This document shows positions 37,730 through 46,824 of a stretch of DNA of 64,000 bases, piece after piece. This stretch comes from Butyrivibrio sp. XPD2006 (GTDB lineage Bacteria > Bacillota > Clostridia > Lachnospirales > Lachnospiraceae). Below the pieces are notes generated by a model. It made no database searches. It was given only the letters and a program-made list of their open reading frames with translations, and was not told where the DNA came from. Position 1 is the stretch's first letter. The number at the start of each line of letters is the position of its first letter. Where the stretch lies: NCBI RefSeq assembly GCF_000420865.1, contig NZ_ATVT01000015.1:1-64000 (forward strand), in the 5' to 3' direction. The position numbers were made by a program, and so were the translations under genes.

Positions 37730-39268
37730 ATGAATTATCTTATAGGTATAGACGTAGGAACTTCAGCAACCAAGACAGTTCTTTTTGATGAGAACGGTGG
37801 CGTTGTTGCTGAGAGAGCTTATGAGTATCCGATGTATACACCTCAGAACGGATGGGCAGAGCAGGAGCCTTCAGATTGGAAGAAGGCATCTCTTGAAACT
37901 GTAGCTGCAGTTGTAAAAGAGGCTCTGGATTCCGGCAAGGTTGCAAATGCAGCTGACATCAAGGGTATCGGTATTTCCGGACAGATGCACGGACTTGTGA
38001 TGCTCGATGAAAACGGTGAGGTTATCAGACCTTCCATTATCTGGTGTGACCAGAGAACAGGGCAGGAAGTTGAAGAGATGCTTCAGATCATGCCCAGAGA
38101 GAAGTGGATCGAGATCACAGCCAATCCGCCTCTTACAGGCTGGACAGCAGCCAAGATCTTATGGGTTCGCAACAAAGAGCCTGAGAACTACAAGAAGTGC
38201 AAACACATCATGCTTCCCAAGGACTACATCAGATATGTCCTGACAGGTGAGTTCGCAACAGAGGTTTCAGATGCATCGGGAATGCAGCTGATGGATGTTG
38301 CAAAGCGTGACTGGTCACAGGAAGTTCTCGACAAGCTGAATATTGACAGATCACTCCTTGGCAAGATGTATGAATCTTGCGAGGTTACAGGAAAGCTTAC
38401 ACCTGAGGTTGCTTCTCAGCTCGGTCTTACTACAGATACAGTAGTGGTAGGTGGTGCAGGCGATAATGCTGCAGCAGCTATCGGAACCGGCGTAGTAAGA
38501 GAGGGAACAGCTTTCACAACAATCGGAACATCAGGCGTTGTATTTGCACACACTGATAAGGTTTCCATCGATCCTAAGGGAAGAGTTCACACATGCTGCT
38601 GCGCAGTACCGGGCGCATGGCACATCATGGGTGTTACACAGGCAGCAGGCTTCTCACTCAAGTGGTTCAGAGACAACTTCTGCCAGAGCTATATTGAAGA
38701 GGCCAAGGAAAAGGGAGTTGATCCATACGACCTTATCAATGCCGATATCGAGACAGTTCCTGTTGGATCAGACAGACTTATCTATCTTCCTTACCTCAAC
38801 GGTGAGAGAACTCCACACCTTGATGACAAGGCAAGAGGAGTATTCTTCGGACTTTCAGGTATCCACACAAGAAAGCACCTCTTAAGAGCAGTTATGGAGG
38901 GTGTTTCATATTCACTTTGCGACTGCAACGACATCCTTAACGAGATGGGTATCAGCGTAAAAGAGATGATGGCCTGCGGCGGCGGTGGAAAGAGCAAGAT
39001 CTGGAGACAGATGCTCTCAGACCTCTACGGATGCAAGGTAGCAACAATCGATCAGGAACAGGGACCTGCTCTTGGCGTGGCAATTCTTGCAGGTGTAGGA
39101 AGCGGAGTATACGCAAGCGTTCAGGAAGCCTGCGACAAGCTTATTACCAAGGCAAAAGAGACAGAGCCTGTAGCTGGCAATGCTGCCAAGTATGCAGAGT
39201 ACCACAAGCTCTACAAGAAGCTCTACGCTGATCTTAAGGACGACTACAAAGCACTGGCTGAGCTTTGA
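37730..39268 (+). CDS. xylB: xylulokinase
   Basis: FGGY-family sugar kinase phosphorylating D-xylulose for the pentose phosphate pathway. 512 residues. Phosphate-1 motif IGIDVGTSATKTVLFDENG near the N-terminus, GISGQMHGLVMLDE (XylB-type) at about 89-102, and GGGGKSKIWRQMLSDLYG near 425. The start at 37730 has GGGAG 6-7 nt upstream; an ATG 18 bases earlier has none. A small hairpin CACGC-AATTTAT-GCGTG lies at 37698-37714. The downstream isomerase-family gene would supply its substrate. Confidence 0.94.
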   Translation: MNYLIGIDVGTSATKTVLFDENGGVVAERAYEYPMYTPQNGWAEQEPSDWKKASLETVAAVVKEALDSGKVANAADIKGIGISGQMHGLVMLDENGEVIRPSIIWCDQRTGQEVEEMLQIMPREKWIEITANPPLTGWTAAKILWVRNKEPENYKKCKHIMLPKDYIRYVLTGEFATEVSDASGMQLMDVAKRDWSQEVLDKLNIDRSLLGKMYESCEVTGKLTPEVASQLGLTTDTVVVGGAGDNAAAAIGTGVVREGTAFTTIGTSGVVFAHTDKVSIDPKGRVHTCCCAVPGAWHIMGVTQAAGFSLKWFRDNFCQSYIEEAKEKGVDPYDLINADIETVPVGSDRLIYLPYLNGERTPHLDDKARGVFFGLSGIHTRKHLLRAVMEGVSYSLCDCNDILNEMGISVKEMMACGGGGKSKIWRQMLSDLYGCKVATIDQEQGPALGVAILAGVGSGVYASVQEACDKLITKAKETEPVAGNAAKYAEYHKLYKKLYADLKDDYKALAEL

Positions 39269-39344
39269 TTTAAGAAGTATCTATGAGGTTATGGACCTCT
39301 GATAATAAAACAAGATTTATTTTGAGAGTAGAAAGGGGATTATT

Positions 39345-40823
39345 ATGATTAACATTCCAGATTTGAAAATCGGTATCGTGGCTGTAAGCCGTGACTGTTT
39401 CCCAGCTTCACTTGCTGTAAACAGAAGAAAGGCACTTATCGATGCCTACAAGAAGAACTTTGATGAGAAGGACATCTATGAGTGTCCTGTATGTATCATC
39501 GAGAGCGAGATCCAGGCTATGGAAGCTCTTGAGGATATCAAGAAGGCAGGATGTAACGCACTTTGCGTATATCTTGGAAACTTCGGACCTGAGATTTCCG
39601 AGACACTTATCGCTGAGAAGTTCGACGGACCTGTAATGTTCTGTGCAGCTGCTGAGGAGTCACAGAATGACCTTATCGACGGAAGAGGAGATGCTTACTG
39701 CGGAATGCTCAATGCAAGCTACAACCTCCACCTTCGTGGCGTAAAGGCTTATATTCCTGAGTATCCTGTAGGAACAGCTGATGAGTGCGCTAAGATGATC
39801 AACGAGTTCGTGCCTATCGCAAGAGCTATCTATGGTCTTTCAAACCTCAAGGTTATCGCATTCGGACCTCGTCCTATGAACTTCCTTGCATGTAATGCAC
39901 CTATCCAGCAGATCTACAACATCGGTGCTGAGGTAGAAGAGAACTCAGAGCTTGACCTCTTCGAGAGCTTCAACAAGCACGCTGGTGATCCAAGAATCGC
40001 TGACATCAAGGCTGACATGGAGAAAGACCTTGGCGCAGGCAACAAGAAGCCTGAAATCCTTGAGAAGCTTGCTCAGTACGAGCTTACACTTCTTGACTGG
40101 ATCGAGGAGCACAGAGGAAGCAAGAAGTTCGTATGTATCGCCGGAAAGTGCTGGCCTGCATTCCAGACTCAGTTTGGCTTCGTTCCTTGCTACGTTAACT
40201 CAAGACTTACAGGACGCGGAATTCCTGTATCATGTGAAGTAGATATCTACGGTGCAATTTCTGAGTTCATCGGAACATGCATCAGTAACGACGCTGTTAC
40301 ACTTCTTGATATCAACAACTCTGTACCTGATGATATGTACGAGCAGTCAATCAAGAATCAGACAAGCTACAAGCACACAGATACATTCATGGGCTTCCAC
40401 TGCGGAAATACATGCACAAGCAAGCTTTCAAGCTGCGAGATGAAGTTCCAGAGAATCATGGCTCGTAACCTTCCTGAGGAAGTTACACAGGGAACACTTG
40501 AGGGTGACATCATTCCCGGTGATATCACATTCTACAGACTGCAGAGCACATCTGACAACCACCTTCGTGCATATGTTGCACAGGGAGAAGTTCTTAATAC
40601 TCCTACAAAGTCATTCGGTGGTATCGGTGTATTCGCTATTCCTGAGATGGGAAGATTCTACAGACACGTTCTTATCCAGAACAACTTCCCTCACCACGGA
40701 GCAGTTGCATTCGGACACTTCGGAAAGGCACTCTTTGAGGTATTCAAGTATGTTGGAGCAGAGACAATCGGCTACAATCAGCCTGCATCTCTTCCTTATC
40801 CAACAGAGAATCCTTTCGCATAA
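39345..40823 (+). CDS. L-fucose/L-arabinose isomerase family sugar isomerase
   Basis: 492 residues, cytoplasmic. The N-terminal two domains resemble the FucI/AraA fold and the C-terminal part (about 370-485) has the isomerase barrel. Likely metal ligands are Glu and Asp in SCEVDIYGA (about 297-300) and LLDINNSVPD (about 322). It follows xylB on the same strand with only 76 bases between. The exact reaction cannot be read from sequence: L-arabinose to L-ribulose and D-xylose to D-xylulose are the contextual options, since no xylA or araA is in the window. AAAGGGG lies before the ATG. A terminator follows. Confidence 0.85.
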   Translation: MINIPDLKIGIVAVSRDCFPASLAVNRRKALIDAYKKNFDEKDIYECPVCIIESEIQAMEALEDIKKAGCNALCVYLGNFGPEISETLIAEKFDGPVMFCAAAEESQNDLIDGRGDAYCGMLNASYNLHLRGVKAYIPEYPVGTADECAKMINEFVPIARAIYGLSNLKVIAFGPRPMNFLACNAPIQQIYNIGAEVEENSELDLFESFNKHAGDPRIADIKADMEKDLGAGNKKPEILEKLAQYELTLLDWIEEHRGSKKFVCIAGKCWPAFQTQFGFVPCYVNSRLTGRGIPVSCEVDIYGAISEFIGTCISNDAVTLLDINNSVPDDMYEQSIKNQTSYKHTDTFMGFHCGNTCTSKLSSCEMKFQRIMARNLPEEVTQGTLEGDIIPGDITFYRLQSTSDNHLRAYVAQGEVLNTPTKSFGGIGVFAIPEMGRFYRHVLIQNNFPHHGAVAFGHFGKALFEVFKYVGAETIGYNQPASLPYPTENPFA

Positions 40824-40841
40824 TTTGACGACGACTGACAA

Positions 40842-40877
40842 GTCCTCTCCGCTGCATAAGCGGAGGGGGCTTTTTCT
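40842..40877 (+). terminator. terminator of the xylB-isomerase operon
   Basis: CTCCGC (40847-40852) and GCGGAG (40860-40865), extended by CC..GG pairs, then CTTTTTCTTT. Confidence 0.85.
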
Positions 40878-40949
40878 TTACAATTGATAGTCCGGGCTGT
40901 ATTTGATATAGTGAACTCAATTGCGAGATAAAACAAAAGGAGACAGATC

Positions 40950-41909
40950 ATGAAGATAGTAATTGCCGACAAAGACAGTGTCGGAACAGATATGGACTAC
41001 AGCATCTACGACGAGCTGGGAGAAGTTACCTATTACGATGATAAGGTGACTGAGGAAAATGCTGCAGAAAGGCTCAGGGGCGCAAATGTCCTTGTCATCA
41101 ACAAGAGTCAGATAACGGATAAACTCCTGGATGCAGCTCCTGACCTTGAGCTTATCTGCGAGTTTGCAACCGGGTTTGACAACGCCAATATTCCTGCCTG
41201 CGACAGACACGGAGTTAAGGTTGCCAATGTTGTGAACTATTCAACAGCATCGGTTGCCCAGCACACATTTGCAATGCTCTTTTATCTCATGGAGAATCTC
41301 CGTCACTACGATGAGTTTGTAAAGAGCGGAGCTTATGCAAATCAGTCGCATTTCTGCTGCCTGGATATTCCCTTTGATGAACTTGATGGCAAGACCTACG
41401 GAATTGTCGGCATGGGAAACATCGGCAGGAAGGTTGCACAGATAGCAACAGCTTATGGTGCACATGTGATCTTTTACGCATCTTCAGGTCACAGCAACTG
41501 CACTGACTATGAGCAGGTCAGCTTTGATGAGCTCCTTGAGAGATCAGATGTGATATCCCTCCATTGTCCTCTTTCCGACAGGACGAGAGATCTTTTTGAC
41601 AAAAGAGCTTTTGAGAAAATGAAGAAAACCGCAATCCTTATAAATGTCGCAAGAGGAGCGGTTGTTGTGGAAAAGGATTTATCGGATGCTCTTATAAATG
41701 GAGAAATTGCCGCAGCAGGACTTGACGTTTTAAATCCCGAGCCCATGGCCAAGGACTCCACTCTTTTGAAGATTCAGGACAGCGGAAAACTCATAGTAAC
41801 TCCGCATCTTGCCTGGGCCAGCACACAGGCAAGGACAAGGTGCCTTGACGAAGTCAAGAAGAACATCGTCAGCTGGATGGAAGGAAAACCCAGGAATATT
41901 GTGAACTGA
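40950..41909 (+). CDS. D-isomer-specific 2-hydroxyacid dehydrogenase
   Basis: NAD-dependent reductase of 2-keto acids. 319 residues. Rossmann motif GIVGMGNIGRKVA (about 152-164), catalytic Arg in NVARGAVV, Glu in LNPEPM and His in VTPHLAWAS. Closest in layout to glycerate/hydroxypyruvate reductases; the substrate is not determined by motif. Preceded by the terminator of the xylose operon and followed by a terminator, so it is a single-gene unit. Confidence 0.9.
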   Translation: MKIVIADKDSVGTDMDYSIYDELGEVTYYDDKVTEENAAERLRGANVLVINKSQITDKLLDAAPDLELICEFATGFDNANIPACDRHGVKVANVVNYSTASVAQHTFAMLFYLMENLRHYDEFVKSGAYANQSHFCCLDIPFDELDGKTYGIVGMGNIGRKVAQIATAYGAHVIFYASSGHSNCTDYEQVSFDELLERSDVISLHCPLSDRTRDLFDKRAFEKMKKTAILINVARGAVVVEKDLSDALINGEIAAAGLDVLNPEPMAKDSTLLKIQDSGKLIVTPHLAWASTQARTRCLDEVKKNIVSWMEGKPRNIVN

Positions 41910-41920
41910 GCAGAATTAAA

Positions 41921-41955
41921 AAGTCTCTCCGAAACACGTTCGGAGAGACTTATTT
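41921..41955. terminator. bidirectional terminator between dehydrogenase and PPK2 genes
   Basis: AAGTCTCTCCGAA (41921-41933) and TTCGGAGAGACTT (41939-41951) make a perfect 13-bp stem with A-rich sequence on the left and TATTTGTTTT on the right. Confidence 0.88.
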
Positions 41956-41958
41956 GTT

Positions 41959-43434
41959 TTATTCAAGAGCTTTCTTTATCTGCTCAATTACAATCTTCAA
42001 AGCTTTGATCCTGGCGTATTTCTTGTCCACGGACTCGAGTACATACCAGGGAGCAAAGGTTGTACTTGTCTTGGCAATCATCTCATCGATGGCACCTTCA
42101 TACTGATCCCATTTCTCGCGGTTTCGCCAGTCTTCATCGGTGATCTTCCACTGTTTTTCGGGAGTGTTCTGTCTGTCGTTGAAGCGCTCAAGCTGCGTCT
42201 CTTTATCAATCTGAACCCAGAACTTGATGATGACTGCGCCCCAGTCGCTAAGCTCTTTTTCGAACTCATTGATCTCGTTATAGGCTCTCTGCCAGTCGTT
42301 TTCTGAGCAGAACCCTTCGAGTCTCTCGACCATTACACGGCCGTACCAGGTTCTGTCGAAAATGGTTATGTGACCGGTCTTGGGAAGCCTTGTCCAGAAT
42401 CTCCATAAATAGTGACGGGCTTTTTCGTGAGGCTCGGGACTTGCAATCGGCTCAACAACATAGTCTCTTGGATCCAATGCCTCTGTGATCCTCTTGATAT
42501 TTCCGCCCTTTCCGGCAGCATCCCATCCCTCATAGGCTATGATCACCGGGATCTTTTTTCTGTATACCTTGTTTCCGAGGTCTTTAAGCTCCTTTTGGAG
42601 TCTGTCCAGCTCTGCATCGTATTCTGCTGCGGAAACAGTTTTATCATCAAGAGATATTTCCGAGAGCTTTCCGATCTTCTCAAGAGGGAAGGTGTTCTGA
42701 AGGATAGGAACATTCATCTTCTGGTTCTTAAGAGCAATATCAATGCCCTGATTAAGGAACTGCAAAACCTGAAGCTCTGCCCATTTCTTGTCTGTGGCAT
42801 CAATTATGTACCACGGGGCGCGGGACTGATTTGTGTCGCTGAGGTACTTTTCAAATACCTCAAGGCATCTGTCATAGTGCTTGTTTTGCAGAAGGTCATC
42901 CTTATCTACGCGCCAGCTGGTGTCTTTGCTGTCCTGAAGGTTTTCCAGACGCTTTTTTTGCTCCTTTTTGGATATATGGAAAAAGAACTTTATGACAAGG
43001 TAACCGTTGTCGCAAAGCTGTCTTTCTATTACGTTTATGGAGTGAACTCTCTTTTGGTAGATGTCATCTGTAAGCTTCTTTTCCAGGACGCCGTCCACCA
43101 CTTCCTCCATCCAGCAGGTGTCAAAGAAGCGGAATTTACCGGCTTCTGGGATTTCTTTTATATATCTGTACAGGAAGGGATATCTCTTTTCCTCGGGACT
43201 GGGCTCCCTGTCCATGGTTGCGACTCTGAAGAATCTCGGGTCAATATTTCGTATTACTTTTCCGATCAAAGCGCCTTTTCCTGCGGCATTCCAGCCCTCA
43301 AAAAGTACCATCACGGGAAGACCAGCTTCTTTTATCTTCATCTGGGATGCAGACAGGCGAGCGCGCTCTTCCTTAAGCTTTGACTTAAGTTCTTCTTCAT
43401 CGGGTAGTTCGGCTTTTACAAAGTCTTTCAGCAT
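41959..43434 (-). CDS. pap: polyphosphate:AMP/ADP phosphotransferase with two PPK2 domains
   Basis: 491 residues made of two fused PPK2 domains. Both have a Walker A (GWNAAGKG at 47-54; GWDAAGKG at 303-310). Only the C-terminal domain has the full FDRTWYGR (359-366) that binds polyphosphate; the N-terminal counterpart reads FDTCWMEE (104-111) and has lost the Arg. This matches class II PPK2 (Pap) enzymes, where the second domain is active. It transfers phosphate from polyphosphate to AMP, making ADP. GGAGG lies upstream of the ATG. Single gene. Confidence 0.93.
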   Translation of the reverse strand: MLKDFVKAELPDEEELKSKLKEERARLSASQMKIKEAGLPVMVLFEGWNAAGKGALIGKVIRNIDPRFFRVATMDREPSPEEKRYPFLYRYIKEIPEAGKFRFFDTCWMEEVVDGVLEKKLTDDIYQKRVHSINVIERQLCDNGYLVIKFFFHISKKEQKKRLENLQDSKDTSWRVDKDDLLQNKHYDRCLEVFEKYLSDTNQSRAPWYIIDATDKKWAELQVLQFLNQGIDIALKNQKMNVPILQNTFPLEKIGKLSEISLDDKTVSAAEYDAELDRLQKELKDLGNKVYRKKIPVIIAYEGWDAAGKGGNIKRITEALDPRDYVVEPIASPEPHEKARHYLWRFWTRLPKTGHITIFDRTWYGRVMVERLEGFCSENDWQRAYNEINEFEKELSDWGAVIIKFWVQIDKETQLERFNDRQNTPEKQWKITDEDWRNREKWDQYEGAIDEMIAKTSTTFAPWYVLESVDKKYARIKALKIVIEQIKKALE

Positions 43435-43515
43435 GGGTCTTCCTCCTTAAAAAATATGACGATTTTACAATAATATAATACCACAAAACCGCCCATAAAT
43501 ACTGGCTTGTTTTAA

Positions 43516-43544
43516 TTGCCTTGGGTGCGTTTTTCACTTATAAT
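43516..43544 (+). promoter_or_regulatory. putative promoter of the GH25 lysozyme gene
   Basis: TTGCCT (43516-43521), 17-bp spacer, TATAAT (43539-43544), with the ATG 37 bases downstream of the -10. Confidence 0.55.
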
Positions 43545-43580
43545 AAATGTTAAGAAATCTGTAAAAAACGAGGGAGAGGT

Positions 43581-45290
43581 ATGAAGAAAAGTCTGAAAAG
43601 TATTATCATCACTGCCGGAATGCTCGTGGGCATGCTGGCACTTTTACTTGTTAGCCCGGAAACATCCATTAAGGCTGAGGCAGTAGGGCCTGAAGTGGCT
43701 GTTGGAATTGACGTCTCCAAGTATCAGGGCGGCATAAACTGGGGACAGGTTGCATCTCAGGGCGTAAGGTTTGCCATGATAAGAGTAGGCACAACCAAGA
43801 AGGGCCTTGATGAGCAGTTCATCAACAACATCAACGGTGCAAATGCAGCAGGAGTCCGCACAGGTATCTATATTTACTCATATGCAACAACTCCTGAGGC
43901 TGCAGCAGCTGAGGCCAATCAGGTTTTGGCGTGGGTCGCACCTTATACAGTTACATTCCCTATCGCAATCGATATTGAGGACTCATGTCAGAAGGGTCTG
44001 AACGCAGGTCAGCTTCAGGCTATTGCTGATACTTTCTGTGGAATCATCAATGCTGCAGGCTATGAGCCGATGGTATATGCAAGCAGAAACTGGTTCATGG
44101 GAAGAATGCCTTTTGTATCTTCTGCAAGATGGGTTGCACAGTATAACTCATCCTGTGATTATCCCGGAGACTATGCTATGTGGCAGTCAAGTTCCCATGC
44201 AACATACGCAGGAGTTCCCACAAGAGTAGACGTAAACCACCTCTATGTTGACTATTTCTCAAGGATCATCCCTGAGGGCTTCAGCAGCTGGGGCGGACAC
44301 GTATACTACTATCACAACTACCGCAAACAGTACGGCTGGATCAACTTAAGCGGTCAGAGATACCATGCAGATCCCAACGGATTTATTCAGACCGGTTGGT
44401 TCCAGGATGAAAGCGGAATCTACTACCTCGATCCGGGTCAGGGCGGCCTTGCACTTACAGGCTTTGCCGATATAGACGGAGCACATTACTATTTCAACGA
44501 GAACGGACAGAGATGCACAGGTCTTTTGAATCTGGGCGGAACTGTATATTATGCAAATGCTGACGGCGTTTGCCAGAGAGGTTTCCTTCAGCTCGAGGAT
44601 GGCATCCGCTACTTTGATGAGCAGTACGTAATGCATACCGGACTTACACAGATAGGCGATAAGCTTTATCTCTTTGACGGCAACGGACTTATGCTCACAG
44701 GAATGCATGCGCTTGAGACAGGCCTTTACATGTTCGGCGCAGACGGTATTGCAATCAGTGGCTGGTGGGCTAATGAACAGGGACAGAGATATTACTTCGG
44801 TCCCGGCAATGCAGCAGTCACCGGACTTCAGACAATCGATAATGCCAACTATATGTTTGGACCTGACGGAATAATGTTCGCAGGATGGTCAGGCGATGTG
44901 GCAAACAGATATTACTTCGGACCTGACGGCAAGATGGTTACAGGCTGGAATGCTATTGACGGAGCAAGCTACTACTTCGGCGCAGACGGCAAGATGGTAG
45001 TTGGTATGGCTTCTCTCAAGGATGGTGTTTACTACCTTGATCCTGCTGACGGACATCAGGTTGTAGGCTGGGTACAGCAGCCCGATGGATGGAGATTCTT
45101 TGACGGCAATAACGGAAGGATGCTTGTTAAGGTTACAGTGCCTCTCGATGGCGTAAACTGCACCTTTGACAAGAACGGACTCCTTGTAGATCCTGCATGC
45201 TGGACACCGGGAACTCCTCTTCCTGCTCCGGCACCGGAAGCACCTGCTGATCCTGCAGCAGCACCTGAAGCTCCTGCACAGGGCGGCTGA
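43581..45290 (+). CDS. secreted GH25 muramidase with cell-wall-binding repeats
   Basis: Cleaves peptidoglycan. 569 residues. Signal peptide (about 1-33, cleavage after IKAEA). GH25 domain at about 38-225 with Asp44 (GIDVSKYQG) and Asp131/Glu133 (AIDIED). Then, about 235-530, roughly 15 repeats of about 20 residues with paired aromatic and Gly residues (GWF..YYLDP, TGF..YYFNENG), like choline-type wall-binding repeats. It ends in a Pro/Ala tail. Likely a cell-wall hydrolase acting on its own wall or in competition. RBS GGGAGAGG. A REP-like palindrome begins directly after its stop. Confidence 0.92.
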   Translation: MKKSLKSIIITAGMLVGMLALLLVSPETSIKAEAVGPEVAVGIDVSKYQGGINWGQVASQGVRFAMIRVGTTKKGLDEQFINNINGANAAGVRTGIYIYSYATTPEAAAAEANQVLAWVAPYTVTFPIAIDIEDSCQKGLNAGQLQAIADTFCGIINAAGYEPMVYASRNWFMGRMPFVSSARWVAQYNSSCDYPGDYAMWQSSSHATYAGVPTRVDVNHLYVDYFSRIIPEGFSSWGGHVYYYHNYRKQYGWINLSGQRYHADPNGFIQTGWFQDESGIYYLDPGQGGLALTGFADIDGAHYYFNENGQRCTGLLNLGGTVYYANADGVCQRGFLQLEDGIRYFDEQYVMHTGLTQIGDKLYLFDGNGLMLTGMHALETGLYMFGADGIAISGWWANEQGQRYYFGPGNAAVTGLQTIDNANYMFGPDGIMFAGWSGDVANRYYFGPDGKMVTGWNAIDGASYYFGADGKMVVGMASLKDGVYYLDPADGHQVVGWVQQPDGWRFFDGNNGRMLVKVTVPLDGVNCTFDKNGLLVDPACWTPGTPLPAPAPEAPADPAAAPEAPAQGG

Positions 45291-45321
45291 TGAGTCACCG
45301 GGGACGTTTCAGATTGACTCA
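45291..45321. repeat. REP-like palindrome 3 (TGAGTCA arms, GGGACG core)
   Basis: TGAGTCA (45291-45297) and TGACTCA (45315-45321) flank CCGGGGACGTTTCAGAT. It matches the element at 24801 in arms and core and starts one base after the lysozyme stop codon. Confidence 0.65.
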
Positions 45322-45348
45322 CTAATGGCAAATAATTAGGCAAAAGCA

Positions 45349-45380
45349 TGAGAGGGCTGGGAAAACAGCCCTCTTTTTTG
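45349..45380 (+). terminator. terminator after the lysozyme gene
   Basis: AGAGGGCTG (45351-45359) and CAGCCCTCT (45366-45374), then T5-6. Confidence 0.88.
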
Positions 45381-45481
45381 TGCGAAATATGGCTTTTAGG
45401 CAATACGGTTTTGTAGTATTATATATGGGTCAAAAACGCAATTTTAAGGAAACTATAGTGAAAAGGGATTAGGAGTGGGAT

Positions 45482-46711
45482 ATGAATTTAGAAGAAGCTA
45501 AGAAGAAACTTGAAACATTTGGACAGGAACATGTCCTTAAATATTATGACGAGCTTACAGACGCTGAGAAGCAGGAGCTCCTCACACAGATCGATGAGAC
45601 AGATTTTGCTGTGCTTGAGAACTGCAAGAATCTTGGTAAGAGCGAGGGAAGAGGAGAGTTTAGTCCTCTTGCTGCTATGCAGGTTTCAGAGATTGAGAAG
45701 AGAAGAGATGAGTTTGCTTCTGCCGGAATCAAGGCACTTAAGGAAGGTAAGGTTGCTGCCTGCCTCCTTGCAGGTGGAATGGGAACAAGACTTGGTTCCG
45801 ACAACCCTAAGGGAATGTATGATATCGGACTTACAAAGCCTGTATTCATCTTCCAGAGAATCATTGAGAACCTTCTTGACACTGTTAAGCAGGCTGATGG
45901 TTCTTACATCAGACTCTTTATCATGACAAGCGAAAAGAACAACGATGCAACAATAAACTTCCTCAAGAAGCACAATTTCTTTGGATATCCTGAGGAGAAG
46001 ATCACATTCTTCAAGCAGGATATGGCTCCTGCATCTGATTACAACGGCAAGGTATACATGGAGGGCAAGGGCAGAATCTCAACATCACCTAACGGAAATG
46101 CCGGCTGGTATGCTTCAATGCTCAAGGCTGGTCTTCGTGACCTCATCCAGAAAGAGGGAATTGAGTGGATCGATATCTTTGCAGTAGACAATGTTCTTCA
46201 GAGAATCGCAGATCCTTGCTTTGTTGGTGCAACTCTTTTGTCAGGTGTTACCTGCGGCGCTAAGGTTGTTCGCAAGAACGCTCCCGATGAGAAGGTCGGA
46301 GTTATGTGTCTTGAGGATGGCAAGCCTTCAATCGTTGAGTACTATGAGCTCTCTCAGGAGATGATGGATGCCAAGGATGAGAACGGTGATCCTGCTTACA
46401 ACTATGGTGTTATCCTCAACTACCTGTTCAATGAGAAGGCTCTTTATGAGATCGCCAAGAATACACTTCCTCTCCACGTTGTAGAGAAGAAGATTCCTTA
46501 TATCGATGAGAATGCAAATCTTGTTAAGCCTGAAGCTCCTAACGGATGCAAGTTCGAGCAGCTGGTTCTTGATATGATCCATGAGCTTCCTACCTGCCTT
46601 CCTTACGAGGTAGTAAGAGAAAAAGAGTTCGCTCCTATCAAGAACAAAGAAGGTGTTGATTCAGTTGAGTCAGCAAGAGAGCTCTGCAAGTTAAACGGCA
46701 TTGAACTTTAA
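45482..46711 (+). CDS. UTP:hexose-1-phosphate uridylyltransferase of the eukaryote-type UDPGP family
   Basis: Makes UDP-sugars from UTP and a sugar 1-phosphate. 409 residues. Nucleotide-binding loop LLAGGMGTRLGSDNPKGMYDIG (about 97-118) and the UDPGP family elements VDNVLQRIADP and GAKVVRKNAPDEKVGV. The family includes UDP-N-acetylhexosamine and UDP-glucose/galactose pyrophosphorylases and differs from bacterial GalU. galE follows after 113 bases on the same strand, which suggests UDP-glucose/UDP-galactose or the N-acetyl forms. The substrate cannot be chosen from sequence. GGAG lies upstream of the ATG. Confidence 0.88.
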   Translation: MNLEEAKKKLETFGQEHVLKYYDELTDAEKQELLTQIDETDFAVLENCKNLGKSEGRGEFSPLAAMQVSEIEKRRDEFASAGIKALKEGKVAACLLAGGMGTRLGSDNPKGMYDIGLTKPVFIFQRIIENLLDTVKQADGSYIRLFIMTSEKNNDATINFLKKHNFFGYPEEKITFFKQDMAPASDYNGKVYMEGKGRISTSPNGNAGWYASMLKAGLRDLIQKEGIEWIDIFAVDNVLQRIADPCFVGATLLSGVTCGAKVVRKNAPDEKVGVMCLEDGKPSIVEYYELSQEMMDAKDENGDPAYNYGVILNYLFNEKALYEIAKNTLPLHVVEKKIPYIDENANLVKPEAPNGCKFEQLVLDMIHELPTCLPYEVVREKEFAPIKNKEGVDSVESARELCKLNGIEL

Positions 46712-46824
46712 TCATAGTTAACATTTCGACTGAGTATAACAACATAAGCTTATTGATTTAATGGGTGTATGGCTTTACAATTCACCTAAAGCTAACAAAT
46801 AAGCATATAGAAAAGAGGTAACGT

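Noticed and set aside
42412..43383. 323-residue open frame on the plus strand
   Set aside because: Antisense to the two-domain PPK2 gene, whose motifs on the other strand are unambiguous.
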